A stretch of DNA of 64,000 nt from Aphelocoma coerulescens (GCF_041296385.1 NC_091033.1:11302001-11366000), one strand, 5' to 3'. Positions 29,682 through 44,689 are shown, counted from the first letter of the stretch. Notes: generated by a model not told the origin, from the letters alone. Translations and numbers: made by a program.

Positions 29682-31554
29682 AATGAGTAGATTGGAACTC
29701 CATCATCAGGCACTGGAAGATCCTCTAGTCTGGCCATAAAAAGGGTTCCTGACTGGACAGAGCACTCTTGTAAGGAGAAAGCCACTGAAGCAGGTGTTTT
29801 GTTCTAAAAGTGTGGTTTATTCTGTGGTTTAAAGATGTGATCTTCTGCACTGGTGCCACAACGGCCAATTTTTTATGTCCTTACTGATGTTTAAAATATA
29901 ATGGCAATGTCTGCCAGTGGGGTGAGAACTTGCACTCACAGGAGATTTGTGCCAGGGTTTCTACAGGAAGGGAGGGAGTCCCTAAAATCTCAGCATTACA
30001 AAATGCTAGGTGAGAATCTGGCACTCTAGAGAAACGCCTGCCTGTTTACAGTAACTCAGAGCACAGAAAAGACTAAATTCAATGCTGTGTAATTAATCAG
30101 CCTTGCCATGAAAAAGAGGCTTCTCGCTGCAATTTTGTTTTCAACATTTCCTGTGGAATGGAGCAGAGAAATTCAGTGAGAAATGCAGGACATTGGGTCA
30201 GAGAAAACATGGAGTCACTCCCTATTTCTCAATTTAGGAAAGAAAACAATATTATTTCTCCTTTATTTTTTTTTTAATTAAAACCTGTTATTGCACTATG
30301 CTGAGCAGTAGGAAAAACTCTACCATGCTCAAGAAAACTTTGCGAAACCTTTCAACCATTCTCTGATTTTAACTGGCTGTTCTCTGTGTTGTGACCCTTT
30401 CTCCTACAGCTGAGAAGCTCTGAGACATCCTGGACAGTTAGAAAGTTTTGATAAGAAAAAACTCACTCACAACACTCCCAAATCCTTTGCTAAATCTCCC
30501 TTTTTTTCCCCCCCAGCATGTCACTAAAGATTTCATAAGTGAAATGTACTTAATGAAATTCCAGATATATATCCTCTTAAAATGACAGCCCTCAGAAGCA
30601 ACTGTTTTTAAGGCAACAGAATATTGAAGAATTAAAAACCTGCCGACCCAAGGAAGTCAGCCAGCCTCAGGAGGAGATTTATTTCAGTGCCTTGCAATAA
30701 TGGAGTTACAGAATGTATTTAAATTTCTCAGCCTCACACCAGTGCCTGAGATACTGTGGACTTTTAAGATCATGAAGTAATCCAGCACAAATGGGTGCTT
30801 GCCTGGGACACCTGGCAGACATAGACATGGACATGCCATGGCTGTGTGGACATCCAGCTTAACCAGGATTCTGCTGGGTATCTACATTCAGAGAACTGAA
30901 CTGGGCTCTCCAAGGCCAGGTGTGGAGGAGAATTAGGATGTTTCATATGTAACCAAAAGCAGAAAGAGGCACAAAATCTACAAGAAACCATTCAAATCTG
31001 AGGGAAATGCTACAGGTGGAAAAATGTCAGACAAGAAATGTGGGTAGATATGTGATATAGGAGCATCAATGTCTGATTTCTCCTTGAAATTTTAGCCTGA
31101 CTGATGCACCAGAGATGATGAGAACAGCTTCTGATCCACACACCCTGATCTGGTGGCGGAGCCCTCGGCGATTTCCATGGCAGCACAGCACAGAGTCACA
31201 AGGACATTTCCCTCTGAGGTTTCCTTTAGCTCCAGAGATTCTGTCAGTGGCACATGTCCCTGTCACACCTCACTGCACACAGGTAGCTCACACCTCCCCG
31301 GAACCTCCTTCTCCCTGGACAATTCCATGGAAAGCATGGGATGGGGATGTGGTCTACGGCTTCTCCCTCTAGATCCTGCACAGATTGAACAGGGGAGGAG
31401 AAGGAGGAGAGAAATCCCTGCTAAATGAGACATTGAACCAGGAGACAGCTCTGCCAGAAGCTGCAAATGAGAGGGCTCATGACAAATGGGGGACAGTGAG
31501 TGATGGCTGATGGGCGCTGGCGTGGGCCAGGGGTTGTCCGTGCTTTGATAACAT

Positions 31555-31630
31555 TACATGATATTATAATATTAATTAAAACTTTATAATGATACTATTA
31601 ATATAATTATAATATTAATTATAAGATTAA
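31555..31630. repeat. A/T-rich low-complexity stretch with a repeated ttataatattaatta core
   Basis: About 75 bases almost free of G and C. The core ttataatattaatta occurs twice, some 45 bases apart, and is partly self-complementary (TTAATATTAA-like). It is probably a decayed A/T microsatellite or a matrix-attachment-like sequence. Confidence 0.6.
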
Positions 31631-32003
31631 CCCAGCTGCACAAACCTGCAAACCAGCAGGTTAGGAAAACCAAATGTAAAATCAATTGATGTGTCACACA
31701 CATGCATTGTGACTTATGCCCACGGTGCTGAGGATGGATGTGCCACTCACCCCCTGAGTGACAGCTGCTGAAAGCACTGCAGAGACAGCAGGGCCTCGTG
31801 CTGTATGTTCCAGGTGGAACATATGCAGGAAGCACATGGAATCTGTGTTGCTCCTCCTGGCTCTGCCTCCCGTGTGGTGCTGCAGCTCCGACTGACTGAG
31901 ATTACACTCTCCAGCATGGAGAGGAGGTTGTATTATTCTTGATTTTACACCAAGTAGTACATGTGTCCAATCTGAGAGAGACCAATAGAATATTTTTTTA
32001 TAT

Positions 32004-32024
32004 CCCCCCCCCCCCTTTTTTTTT
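32004..32024. repeat. C12-T9 pyrimidine tract
   Basis: Twelve C followed by nine T on the plus strand. It is a purine tract on the gene strand and can form a mirror-type structure; no splice role is expected in that orientation. Confidence 0.8.
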
Positions 32025-32066
32025 GTGACAGAAAATTGAAATTTGTAATGAAACTATCATTCCCAG

Positions 32067-32086
32067 TTTTTTTTTTTTTTTTTTTT
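32067..32086. repeat. T homopolymer run (20)
   Basis: A simple T tract about 45 bases after the C/T tract in intron 8. Confidence 0.85.
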
Positions 32087-35000
32087 AATCACTGGTCTCT
32101 GGCAATTTTAAACTCTGAGGTCTGAAAAATTCATTACCACTAACTTCCATCAAGGGTGTTCCTGAAACCAAAATTACTTAATCAACTCAATTTAGCTTCT
32201 TGTGTAGACCTAATTCAGAAAAACTTTATCTTCTTGAATTGTTATTGCAATTAATTTCCCCCCCCTTTCTTTTTCTGCAGCAGACGACATTTCAGTAATT
32301 AGATATTCTATAAAAATGAGTTATTCATTCAGAATAGCTTCACTTTTATATTTGATTAATCATATTACCACTGAGGTCTGGGTTTTGTCTCCAAGGAAAG
32401 TTTAATGACCTCATTTTAATCCTTCTTTTAACCACCAGGCAGGTATCAATGACGAGAAATAAAATTATCTTCTTTTTTCTTTTCCTCTGCTTTATTTCAC
32501 AATCTCAAGATTACATTTGATGCTTTTTCTGTGTGATTGACCCATTTACAAGAAAGAATGTAGCTGATTCCAATTAGGTTCAGGGCAGAATCAGGCTAAA
32601 CAGAGTCTTGAACTGTGCCTTAATGCTCAGTGTAAAGGAGAGGAACCAGAACTGCTTTACCACGTGGCAGCCAGTTTAAAGCTCTGTATATGATTAATTT
32701 GGTGATAATTTGAAAATGAATGTACTGAAAGGAAATAAACAAAACAAAAGGCACTGTAAATTTAGGTTTTGATTAATGGGGTCTATTAGGAAGAGACTTC
32801 TATCAAGGGAATCACATTTTTAAAAAAAAAATCAATGCATATATACCCACACAATATAATGGAATAATTCATATAAACCACAGTTTATCTGGGAGTAGAG
32901 ACTTGGATATGATTGATGACTGTTTGCCTTGTATCAGCATCTATCTATGCTTTGGATCCAGCTATATGCACATCTATATTCTGTATTTATACATTTACAT
33001 CTCTGTATCTGTTTTGCAGACTCCACTAAGCAGTCTCAAAGGTATCTCATCCTTTCTGTCATATGTTACACTGGTGTAAATGCTCAACAGACATCACAGA
33101 AGAGGCTGATGCTTCTTTCATTAAGACATGAGGAATTATTGTTTTCTCATAAAGTGAGAAGTATCTTTCATTTTAGATGAAAGAGGTGATAAAATAAAGA
33201 ACAAAAGTTGAGCATGCACGAGAGAGCAGGAAGCGTGTCCTGTGTTCCCTAGCACTGCACTGAAAGGGATCCAGGCACTCAGAGATGCTGTGCCTGAGAA
33301 AGACACAGAACTCCCAGGGAATCTGCACTTGGAGCTGGGGATCACCCTCATTCTCTAACAGAATGAGACTGTGTGGGCTTCACCCTTCCTCAGCTCCCTT
33401 AGACAGGCTTTGCACCGAGGTAGGGATCCATCCCCAAAGGTTATTTTGACTCCAAAGGCAGATCCAGATGTAAATAATTTCATAACCATGGTTAATCTGT
33501 GTGTCTGCAGGTGCAAAGCCCCTGGAATTACTGTGGTGAGTTCAGTACAGGGCTGAAACAGGATGGGAAGAATGAATATTGTTTCTCCTTGTGCTCTGTT
33601 ACTGCTGCCTCCCAACCTAACATCCTTAATCTAATTCATTGTTCACGGCAAAGGTTTTCATCGGGACATGCAACGAGAGGCAGAAAGCCCATTTCAATTT
33701 ATAAGCACTGGGGTCTTATTTAGGAAAACTAGACTGATTTGTGGTTTTTAAGACTTCACTGACTATATATTTAATGGAAATGCACACAGAATTAGGTAGA
33801 TGTTCATGTACCCAAATGCTACTGGGCATATTCGATTCACTTGAATATGATAATTTATTTCAGTTAGAGGATGACAGCTCTATAACAGCCCAGGCTTTGC
33901 TGGGTAGTTTGGCTGAGCCTCGTTTTGACTGGAAAATTGCAAGTGAACACAGTCATCTGGGAATTTCCATGAAAGCATAATTGATTTTTAACAATAAAGC
34001 CTGTCTGCAAGACTGTACAGAACCCCTGGGTTTGTCTTCAGCTGTAAAACACCACAGTCCTGTACATTCCCTTACCACAGCACCTGGTCTTTCCCCTTGC
34101 CAGCTCTGACCTGTGCAATCTACTTGATTTCTGCCTCTTGTGACAACTGCCTCTAAATTATGCCACAGGCACAGTTTTGATGATTTAAAAATTCTGTATG
34201 ATCCGGGCTAATCTACATTCAAATGTCACTGCAGACTTTCTGAATGGCACAGGTGTAGTGACGGGGCCAGTGAGATCTGAATGGACATTACATATGCAGC
34301 TTTAGTCTGTACACTGGCAAATCATGTACACAGTGCTCAAGATTTAAGCTCTTGATCTTTTCCAGGGTTTAGGAAGAGGGAGGAGACAGATGGACATGTG
34401 CCAAGGTCCTGGGAGATAGTAAGCTACCCACTTTCACTAGTTTTTCTTGGATCAGCCTCTTAAGATCTCTTTTTAGGAAGCCCTCGTAGGTATCCTGGTG
34501 CAAATTTCTGTCTGCAGGAAATCCCAGTGACATCCCACTCCTGCTGGGTTCTCCCTCCACAGTGTAAGATTAATTTGTAAAACATGAGCATGCATGTAAA
34601 AGGGATTTCTCATAACACTCCCATGTTCTGAACGCTTCCGGGTACATCTGCCTATCAATGTGTTTAGGAAACCCCAAGGCAGCCTGATGTGGATACCAAT
34701 TTTGATTTCCTATGACCATTAAATATCATTTCTCCAAAGCAGACCTATTTGCATCTTTGCATCCCAGTCACTTGGAAGTCACAATCTCTCAGCCTGAAGG
34801 AAAAGCTGAGGGTTTTCCCTGCTACTTTGCTATTTTGAAACTCACCATTGAAAACGGAGCTCAGCAGGATTTCACTGAGGGGGCTGGAGCCCACGCAAAG
34901 CATTCACCCCACTTGCAAAAAAGTCACATTTTTACAGTTCACATCAGGTATTTCTGTGCAGTGTTGCTCTTGCACAGGTTGCTGCACAGCTATATTCTCT

Positions 35001-38000
35001 CCTCAAACAAACAACGAACGTGAGAACAAACGCATACGGAACAGGGAATACAATTTTGGGTTATGCTTGTATGCTTTGTTTCTGCAATTTTGGCAAGTTT
35101 ACAGAGCAGGAGGCTAAGTGAGAGCTACACCATGGCTGTGAAAAAGGAAATACTAGTGCCCTTGTTCAAGGCACTGAAACTGGATTACTATATCCAAATT
35201 GGGTCAGAAGAATGAAAACTTAGCAGAGTGTGGAGCACAGCAGGGTTAGCAAGAGAACCAGGGAAGGCAAGCTGAAAAGTAGAAGGGGCTGGAGGATCTT
35301 GGCTTGTTCTGCTTCACAGAAGGATGTACACTAGTAAATCATGGGGGAGAGGGGAGAGAAAATGGGAAGGAAACATCAGAACGGGAGAAGGAAGAACTAT
35401 TTCTGGTAAAGGACCATGGCAGCGATGCTCCGAGAACATCTTCACTCTCAAATTCCAAAGCACTTCTCAGAGTGGGCTCGTTAATATCTCCCACAGTACT
35501 CGAGGAACCAGGACACCTGCACAGACAAAGGTCAGAGACATTTTTGGTAGTGTGGTGCCAAAACCAAGAAGCCCTTTTAACTCGGGTCTCTCTCTGTGTT
35601 CTTTTGTTCAGGAAGCGCCGAGCTCTTCTCTGAAGATTCCAGCGCTGCCTGATCCAGCCCAGCACGAGCCACGTTAACTCAGCCTCACTGCAGCAGCCAG
35701 GGGTGAGCCTGGTCTGACAATATTAATTAAATAGGCCAGTTAAAAACTGGAACAAACTGCTTTTCCCAATGTGCTTGCAACAAGGACTTGCTCCTTCACT
35801 GATCAGCCAAGTCTGTGTTGTAAGCAGATTAACCTTACCCAGAAACCCATCCCTCCTGCTCCAGCACAGCCTCTCTGAATTCAGGTTACTCCAGACCAGC
35901 AATTCTGCTTTGAGTTCAGCCAGTCTTTGGTCAGGCAGCCTCTCCCAGGCCAGCAAATGCCACCAGTGCCCTGTGAGCTGGGAAGCACACACCCATCCTG
36001 ATAGTCCAGCCCTAAACCTTTGGAGCTGTTCTAACTGGTGTCAGTGTCAGGCTTAGCGAGCGAGGCAGGGAAGGGGATGCTGTCCTAGAGCTGCCTCTTT
36101 ACAGACTCCACTGGAATTCAGCTTTGGAAGAGGAGATTCTCAAAGCAGTGCCAAAGGGCAAATTTTAAAGTAGCTTTAAATAAGACGTCCTAAGGCTCAG
36201 GAGATTAAAGAACTTGAATAGCCCAGTTTCTTTCTTCCCTTTCTTTCTGCACCCCCTCTAATTTTTTTTTTTCTTTTTTGAGAGGTTGATTGCCAGGCAG
36301 GTTTTCCCAAGAATCCACAAGCTCAAGCAATCATGAGCACTTTAGCCCTGTGAAATAATATTTCCCTTCCATGGGCTACTATAAAAACAAGTTCTGCACA
36401 GTAGGCAAATTTAAAATAACTTTTAATTAACATTTCAGACACAGAAGTCTGATCATGCAAATTCATCTGCGTCTCCTCTCTGCGCCTGATTGTTCCTGAT
36501 TGAATATGATAAAAATAGACTTTGTATGAGTCAAGTGTAGGCATGGATTTCTTTCACTTCTCCTCCCCTCTGATTATGCATTTTCTCAGATAAAGTGGAA
36601 ATCCTTGGATGGCTATTAACAGTATCATGGGTCAGACTGGAAAGGGCATCCTGCCTGAGAGGAGTTAAAGATTCCACTGGAATTAGAGGTGCTCCTTCTG
36701 TGAGCAAGAAAGATGCTTCAATCTTACATAAAACCTCACCTGAGACTATCCAGCACTGTTCTGTCTCAGCTGACTTTTAATCTCTGAAATACCAACACTA
36801 ATTTCACTGCACCCCCTGTATCTGAGGTGAGCATCTGGCCAGAGGCCACGGATCTATATTAATATGGAAAAACCACAACTCACTTGCACACGGGAGATAA
36901 ATATTTGAAGGGAGACTGAGGAATTTCCCCATAATTAAGACATGTCAGAGGACATGACCCTGTTATAAGTAACAAGGACTCTGGATAACGGAGGGCACAG
37001 TGATACCTTTATCTTACAACAGTAGAGAGCCAGTTTTCCAGTAAAACTTCCTACAGAGCCTTTGTAACACAGTCCAGTTAAAGTCTCGATATTTTACAAT
37101 AGCTGGTGACTTGGCAGATTCAAAACCCACCAAAAGTTCCACAGAATTGAATGAGCACAGCTAAAAACTCTCAAAGAGCCATGGAAAACTTGGGCATGGG
37201 AGGTTTAAAATACCTTTTTCTATGGCATCTGACCCAGAGCCTGTGGGCATGGGCTGGCTGGGCACACTGAGGAGTCAGTGCTACCTCTCCTCTTGGTCAG
37301 AGGGAAGAGCTGCCTCCCTTCATTTATTTTTGCAAGCAACAATGTCACATGAAGAACACGACACTGTGGACAGGCTGAAGTCCCTTATCCAGACAGAAGA
37401 TTATTCCCTGGGTCACAGTCCTGCATTAAATCATTAAAAATGCCCCAAACAGCTGCCTGTGATGTTTACAGCATTTCAGGGGATGCTCCACTCTTGCAGT
37501 GTCTCTCTAGGAGACACTTCCCCACTGCTGGCTGCTCTCTGATGCTTCTCAGCACAGGCACAGGTAGCGTTGCAGATCAAGGAAACATTCACAAAAAAGA
37601 GCTGGAAAGGACCAGAAGAGGCACCTTGTCCTCGCTGTACTCCAGTGCCCTGCAGCTCGATGCAGGTAGGACTGGTCACAACTATCAGGACTGGCTATGC
37701 TGATGGGGACTGGCTTTAGAGTTAACAGCAGACTTGAGTTCCAAATTGTTTCATCCAGAGACTCTGATTTCCTTCCTGCCATGTAATTTCAGAACCCTTT
37801 GTTTGAGAAGGTGGGGCTGCTGCGTCTCCTGCCTTTCAGGTCATGGGCCAAAGGATGTGAAACCCACTGACACCAATTTGCATGGAAGCACCCAGGCATT
37901 TTGGAGTTTTACTGAGATATCTTCATTTTTGTACCTTTAAGGATCTTCTCTGTGATTTTATTGCTCTTTTACGACTTCTCATCCAGCACTACACTTTGAT

Positions 38001-40888
38001 GCCAGCCCATCAGGTATTTTGGATGTCCATTCACCAACACACCTCTGCAGGTCACCTACTCTGCTGGACATGTCATTTTGGCATTCCTGTGCCTGAACTT
38101 CCACATGGTCCATACACGCAGCCTCTCCCCCCTGCCCTGTGCTCAGCTACAGACGTGCCCTGACTCTCTCGACCATTGCAGTGGCTGTTTTCCTCTCTCC
38201 CATCCCGTTGTTAAATTTTACACAGCAACATTAATTCCTGCTGCTGAATACATGAGCTGTGACACCAGCGTGGTGCAGTGTCCTCCTGAGCTACATTCCC
38301 ATCCAGAAACGATTAAGTCTAAAACCACCCTGGCTGAATGACAGGTAATTTAGGAGTGCTATAGGGTGGGCCTTCGTATCTGTCTGGGATGAATACAGCT
38401 CCTGAGTTCCTCTCATCTGGCAGCTTGCCAAGAGCAAGCCACAGTTTCAGTTATTCAGCCTATTTTTGTTTTTACAGCAGCATCTCAATACAACTATTTA
38501 AAATAAAAATATACAATATCTCTCCAAACAGTCCGCAGACTTAAAAGAGACCATGGGCTTTCTTACTCTCTGAGGAGCTGTAGATTTCCTGGAAAGTGAT
38601 TTTTGTTATTTTTTTAAAGGCGTTAAAATGCAGATTAGACTATTTGAGGACAGCGAGGAGATTCAGCTCAGGCTTAAAGAAACTCATCAGCCTGATGCTG
38701 TTCTCTCTGCCAGTAAGGGAAAAAACATATTATACTTTCATACTCACATGAAATTCAGCCTGGCTATACCCAGGAGTATATCAAAGATATTTGTTTCCAT
38801 AGAATCAGAAAGTATTATTGTAAAACACCCTTGGTTTTCAACTCTTTATAGAGAAGTCCCATGTGCCACTGTGTAAAGCCCTTTGGCCCTTGCAAAACTC
38901 TTTCTTCGGTGATTGAAATTAGAGAAATAATGGTACACATCAACTCTGCTTAGAGGAAGAGTAGCACTTTCTAATCCATTTAACACAATTCTGTGGGTAA
39001 TTCTCTTGATGGCTTTTATTCTTTCCAGGTTTAACACATACCGAGACATTAAATACTCAGAATTCACCTGAAAGCAGATTTCCATTATCCCACCTTCCAT
39101 CAGCTTTGAGAAGTGTTTTGGAAAGCCATTAAAATACATCACATCTGGAGGGATGCTGCTCTGCTGAAGGCACCAATGTGCTCATGCAAGTAACCCTGAC
39201 CCTGCTCACCCTGCTCCCCAAAACCTCACCTCCCAACCTGCATCTGGAGACAAGGACCCCGCAACCTGGGTCATGTGAACAACCTGTGCTGAAGTGACAT
39301 GGCCACTAGATGTCATTCCTTTTTCACTCAAATGGAGGGCAGAGAAGTATTTACCTGGCAGAATAAAGTCCCCCCCACACACCAGGGAGCAGCGGCAGTG
39401 TTGTGGTGCAAGGTCCCATGGCCCCACAGACACAAACCTCCTTCCAGAGAGAATAATCCTGTCCTGGCAGGAGAAAGGACCACAGAGCCCAAGACCTGTG
39501 CTGTATTTTTATGGTTCTTCATAATTGTACCATACTGAAGGAGATATTTAACCACAACTTTACAACACAAAGCTTGGAGCATCCATGATGGACACAAAGC
39601 ACACGTGTGCTGTTACATCTGCTGGAGCAGCAGCACAGCCTGGGCACTGATGCCCAGACCTGAACACGTGTTGGGTGCCCATTTTGCTGGGACTCAGGAG
39701 GAAATTAGTGCCTTTTTTCTCCTTAGAAGCTAGGTCCAAGTCACTTCATTAGAAAATGTGGGCAGTGTTTGGGAATTGAGCATATCACAGCCCCAAGACC
39801 AGCTCCTGATGGAGATGGGAAGGAAGGACCCAGACACCATAACTGACATGAATCCAATCTGGGTCCACAGGGGCATAAAGTGGATGACTCTGCATGACTT
39901 CCTTGAGTTCTGCGACATATCTGCAGTTTGCAAGAGTATAACTAAGGGTAAACTTTGGTCCTATGCTAATAAATATTTAGAGACCCTTTGGGATGGAATG
40001 AAAATTCAGAATAATATAAATAATAAAACCATTCCTCCAAGGATGTTCAGTGACTTGAGCACAAAGAAGTTAGACCTTCTGTATTTGGAAAGATTTGATG
40101 TCCATTTAAGATACATCACTTACTGCTTCTTGTTGACCCTCGTATGAATACAGACAGGGGGTACACAAGCATTTCTCATTCATTAGCATATAGACCTCTG
40201 CACTGCTCTGTGGTTTCTAAATTTACTATGCACATTTCAGTCTACATCATTTCACCTTCCAATTCTTCATTTTTACCTTAACCAGCTCTAAAAATTTTTC
40301 ATTTGCAATCTCTGTTTTTTCCCCCTTGCTCTCCAGTAATACCTTGGAACACATGAGAACAGAAGACTGTGCTAATAAAATATAAGAAAAATGTTTAACT
40401 GATTAAAACCAGATGTACTGAAGAATGTCTACACATTTACTGCCAGCACACACAAATACATCTGTTAGAGCTAACAGCGAAATACAAATTTTACCAGCTA
40501 CCTGTTACCATTTAGAGTACTTACAGCCCTCTTGAAATCATATCTGAGCTATAAACCCCAAATATCTCTCACTGCTCAGGATTTCACTCATAAGTATTAA
40601 TAACTCTGAGATGTCTACAGCCAATTGCCATGAAACAACTGCATCCTCTTTAGTGCAATCAGACACGGGCTGTTTGCCACATTATTTCAGCTCCTTCAGC
40701 ACCTTGGCCAAATCGGTCATCAAATGGTTTTGCTGCTTCATGGATCAGTCTTTTCCCTTTTTTCTTTTTCTCCCCTGAAAGTCTTTATTCCACAGCTATC
40801 CATCAAAGTTCCTTCTATCTGCCCAACCAGCTCGGAGAGACAGCAGATAGCACCATCCATGAATTCCAAACACTGTGGCCATGCATCA

Positions 40889-41143
<255 letters not shown>

Positions 41144-42700
41144 TTAAGCAGACTAAAAAGTTAATTGGATCAAAAATGTTAGTAAAAAAAAGATCAATAA
41201 AATTTTCTACAGTGTTTTTGAAGTGATTTTTGCATAGATTGGTGGACATCACCTGTCTCATGGGGGAATAAAAGTCTTATGGGCAAAATTCCCTGGTTGA
41301 AGCTGACATCTTTATTAACTTTTAAGCATTTTATGCAACATTAGTTTCTGTCTTCTGAAAACCAGTAAAAGTTTTGTTCATGTGTTTTCACTGAAAACAT
41401 TGCTAACAACATTATACCCCCCAAATTGACATCAACACTGCCTGGCAGCCCTCCAGCTCATTCTGCTCACACAGTTTGATACCCACAAAGCATTAAAATG
41501 CTCTCCATGTTTCAATTCTTAACACAATCTTGGTAAATAAGGAGAATTTAAGTCCAGTATGTAAGAAAAAATAATTCAATGCAATAAACAGCAGTTCAGC
41601 AGAACTAATTTAAATTCCTGAGTACCCCTAAAACACAGCTCTCAAAGGAAAAAGCTCACAGAGCCAGCCATAAAAATCACACAGTGAAGTTCTAAGGGAT
41701 GCTGCAAGTCAATGCAACTGGAAAATAAACCTGAATAAAATAGGAGAGGCCATCTGATGTTGCATGTGTACACATCTCCCTGGGACGTCTCTTTATTTAG
41801 GAATATCTGCCTGCACCAAGAAAAGTCTCCTTATCTTTACAACCGGCCTCAATAATAAATTTTCATTTAGATCTGCAGAATTTACTATTGATTACGTGTC
41901 ATGCTCACAGAGCACTTTACAGGCAGATAGGAAAGCAAATCTCCTCTCCTGAAATGTGGGCAAAGGGATGCACAAGAACCAGGGAAGGACCCAGCCAAAA
42001 GCTCAACATGAGCATGTTCCTTAAAGCTGCAGGTGGCACACCAGAGAGCCCAAAAGGTGTGTAAACCAAGTGGAGGCAGAACTTCATGCAGGAAAAGCTT
42101 TTTTGTGAAGTCAAGTGGAGGGACTTTGATGCAAGGAAAGACTAACTACTCCCAGAACACAGCTCAGGTACCCAGGGCTGCTCCTTCGAGGTACCAATGC
42201 TACAAGTGTGCATAAAATGTCAAATGTCCTCTGAAATTTCAAAGGGCAAGAATTAGGTCAATTAGGTCTCTTTATTCCCATATAAATATCCTTGAAGCGC
42301 TGTAATTGGCTCAATTCTTTAATTCTTCTGAATTGCCAGAATAAGAGATCTGCATTTTAGCTTTATCTTGATTCCAGGGCTTTTAATTGACCTGCTAAAT
42401 TGACAAGACATCACACTCAGGGATCCATCAGCACCTTGCAACTGGAATATATTATGGAAATGCACTTTCATTATCTCTTTCTATCTTGTATAATAAAACA
42501 TGAGGGAGAAACTATTGTTAGCCCTTGTTTTGCCTCATGCAAGAAGGTGCTGTTCATTACTCCATTTGTAAAGGACTGCACAAAGCTGAAATGTCCTTAT
42601 TAGTGAATGTAATTTCTATTTCATACTTAGCTTTTCCTTCCTTATTCTCTGTTACAACCTGGGAGGCTGATGAATTATTTCCTAACAGGCCAAATACTTT

Positions 42701-42732
42701 GGTTTAAATCACAGAAGGTTTAAATCACAGAA
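42701..42732. repeat. Tandem duplication, 2 x 16 bp (ggtttaaatcacagaa)
   Basis: Two perfect adjacent copies in intron 7, consistent with a recent slippage or staggered-break duplication. Confidence 0.88.
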
Positions 42733-42790
42733 GTGGGGAGGATACTTAAAAAAGTAGCAGCAATTAGATTTCACATAAATGAGAAAAACA

Positions 42791-42816
42791 TGTGAGTGTG
42801 TGCATGTGTGTGTGTA
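42791..42816. repeat. Short imperfect TG microsatellite
   Basis: An interrupted run of TG dinucleotides, with single-base breaks at gagtg and gcatg. Confidence 0.75.
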
Positions 42817-42976
42817 CTCACAGACCCCAGGTTTACAACAGACTTGTTTTATTTAACAAAGCACCATTCACTGAGCTCTGTAGCACAGTGTTAATAACAA
42901 ACCAAAAAACCTGCACGAATTCAGAACACTAAATGAAAGAAATTTAAAAGAAAGATATCGATCAGATCATGAGACC

Positions 42977-43020
42977 AAAAAAAAAAAAAGAAAAAAGAAG
43001 AAAAAAAAAAAAGAGAGAGA
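42977..43020. repeat. A/G-rich purine tract
   Basis: About 44 bases made only of A and G on the plus strand: long A runs broken by single Gs, ending in a short GA repeat. On the gene strand it is a pyrimidine tract of T and C, but exon 8 is 1.9 kb away and no exon follows it closely. Confidence 0.85.
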
Positions 43021-43296
43021 AGGAAAATGGCCAGAATTTAGTAATGTGCCAATGTACCAGCCACAAAGAGCTGCTGTAGAAGGATAGGAAGAAGGAAAGG
43101 ATGGTATCTCAGGACACCAGAGGCAGCTGCAGCCATCAGGTACACACCACAAGTGAGCTGCTGGGGGAATCCTACAGACATCCCCAAAGTTGCACTGTTT
43201 TCCATCAACTAAACACAGAACTATTGTGTTTGGAGCAAAAGTGGATTCTGACATGGAGAATGGGGTGGGAAGTTGTACAGAACTCAGAAATATGAA

Positions 43297-43385
43297 ACCA
43301 TAGAACCATCTAGGTTGGAAAAGACTTTTAAGATCAAGTCCAGCCATAAAGCCAACATTGCCAAGTCCACAAAATGGAAACAGTC
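43297..43385 (-). mobile_element. CR1 LINE fragment (3' end, diverged)
   Basis: The plus strand reads agaaccatctaggttggaaa, then agacttttaagatcaagtcc and agccataaagccaac, the reverse complement of the CR1 3' end (a Y-type-like version). Similarity fades after about 43385; the sequence up to 43500 may be a more diverged continuation. It is in the same orientation as CDH4. Confidence 0.75.
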
Positions 43386-43721
43386 TGAGATCTGATCTGC
43401 CAAACCTTCAGGCACATGGCTGCCATCCACATCCAGTTCCATCCGAAAGCCTCCAGCACTGTGGGCATATAAGGGTTCTCCTTTCAAGTGCCTAGTTTTA
43501 GTTTATAACTAATTCAATCTCCAGTGAGATTGGCCCCAGCAGATAACAAATTACTGATTTTTTGTTTTTCTCTAGCTAATATTTTTGCTTTTGTGCATTA
43601 AGCTGATTTTATTGAACCATTCAATCAATTTCAATTTAAGCATGTCCTTCCAATTTGTCACATCATCTCCAGGGGCATCTCAGTTTGTTATCCTAATAGT
43701 ATTATTACTGTTACCACTATT

Positions 43722-43735
43722 AAAAAAAAAAAAAA
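43722..43735. repeat. A homopolymer run (14)
   Basis: A simple A tract in intron 7. Confidence 0.85.
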
Positions 43736-44204
43736 GGCAGCCTCATGCCCCCAAGCACAAGAGACATTTTTTCGATGGCATTTTGATCATACAGAATAAT
43801 TCTCCTATTCTCTTTCTTTACAAAAATGACATTTTAAATAGCACAGGGCAGAAGCTACAGCGTAGAGGTAAATCAGAATGGTCCTAACATTTATTATATG
43901 TTTGCTCTGACGGTGATGCTGTGGAACTCAAGAAATGAGCCCGTGGATCAAGGGGGTCTAGACTAAAAACCCAGCCCCAATGAAGCCTGTGGGAGGTCCC
44001 GTAGCAAATATTTTTAATAAATCTAACAAACTTTCATGCTACAGAAAAGCAAATGTGCTGCTTCTACTTCAGCCAAGGAAAAAACCTCTTCTTGGTAAGT
44101 GCAGAGCTTTTAGTCTGACTTAAAAACTAAGAAGGGCTTTTGAAGGAAAAAATTATGAAGGAAGGAATAATTAAAGGAACTGTGGCAGATCTAATCTGTC
44201 TGCT

Positions 44205-44365
44205 TTTCTTCTGTCAATCATCTGATACAGTGCCCCAAAGAAACACATCAGCTAAATTCCATAAGATGGGAATTAGTTGAAGAAATTTGTTTAGCTGGTT
44301 AATGGGAAATTAGTCAAGGGCCTGGTTAAAAAGGTAGCAGTGCAGGAGGAATGGCAGCTTGGAGG
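44205..44365 (+). mobile_element. Ancient CR1 LINE fragment, reverse-transcriptase ORF2 remnant
   Basis: Read on the plus strand, this contains SDTVPQ, then KFHKMGIS, a stop, and SWLMGN. That resembles the FDTVPH..LL.KL.KMGIS..I..WI.NWL.G region of CR1/LINE reverse transcriptase. In-frame stops show it is dead. It lies about 330 bases upstream of a second piece in the same orientation (44690-45000), probably the same insertion. The limits are approximate. Confidence 0.7.
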
Positions 44366-44689
44366 AAGGGCAACTAGATAACAGAAAGATTTGACTTAAT
44401 AGCACAAAATACAGGATAATGCAGCAAGGCACCAAAAAAATAAAACTTTCCTGGAAGTTGTTTTATTGGGTGTAAGGAAGGAGGGCTGTCCCCACGTCTG
44501 ACCAGCTCCCTGCTGCCGAGCAAGGCACGAACGCCGCTGGCAAACACCCTGTGTGCTCTCAGCACTGCACATCTGGCAATCCTGATTCCCTGTGCCAAGC
44601 ACCCAGAGCTCATCGGGATGCTGAGCACAATCCAGGCTCACTGCTGAGCCCCCTGGATCCAACCAGGTGCCGGCACTGAAGAGCCCATC

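Noticed and set aside
32263..32290. Strong acceptor-like pyrimidine tract and cag on the plus strand
   Set aside because: It is on the strand opposite CDH4, and no open, exon-like segment with a matching donor follows.
39758..40147. 129-codon plus-strand open frame in intron 8, considered as a retroelement remnant
   Set aside because: No reverse transcriptase, gag or integrase-like motif can be read in it, and no terminal repeats are visible around it.
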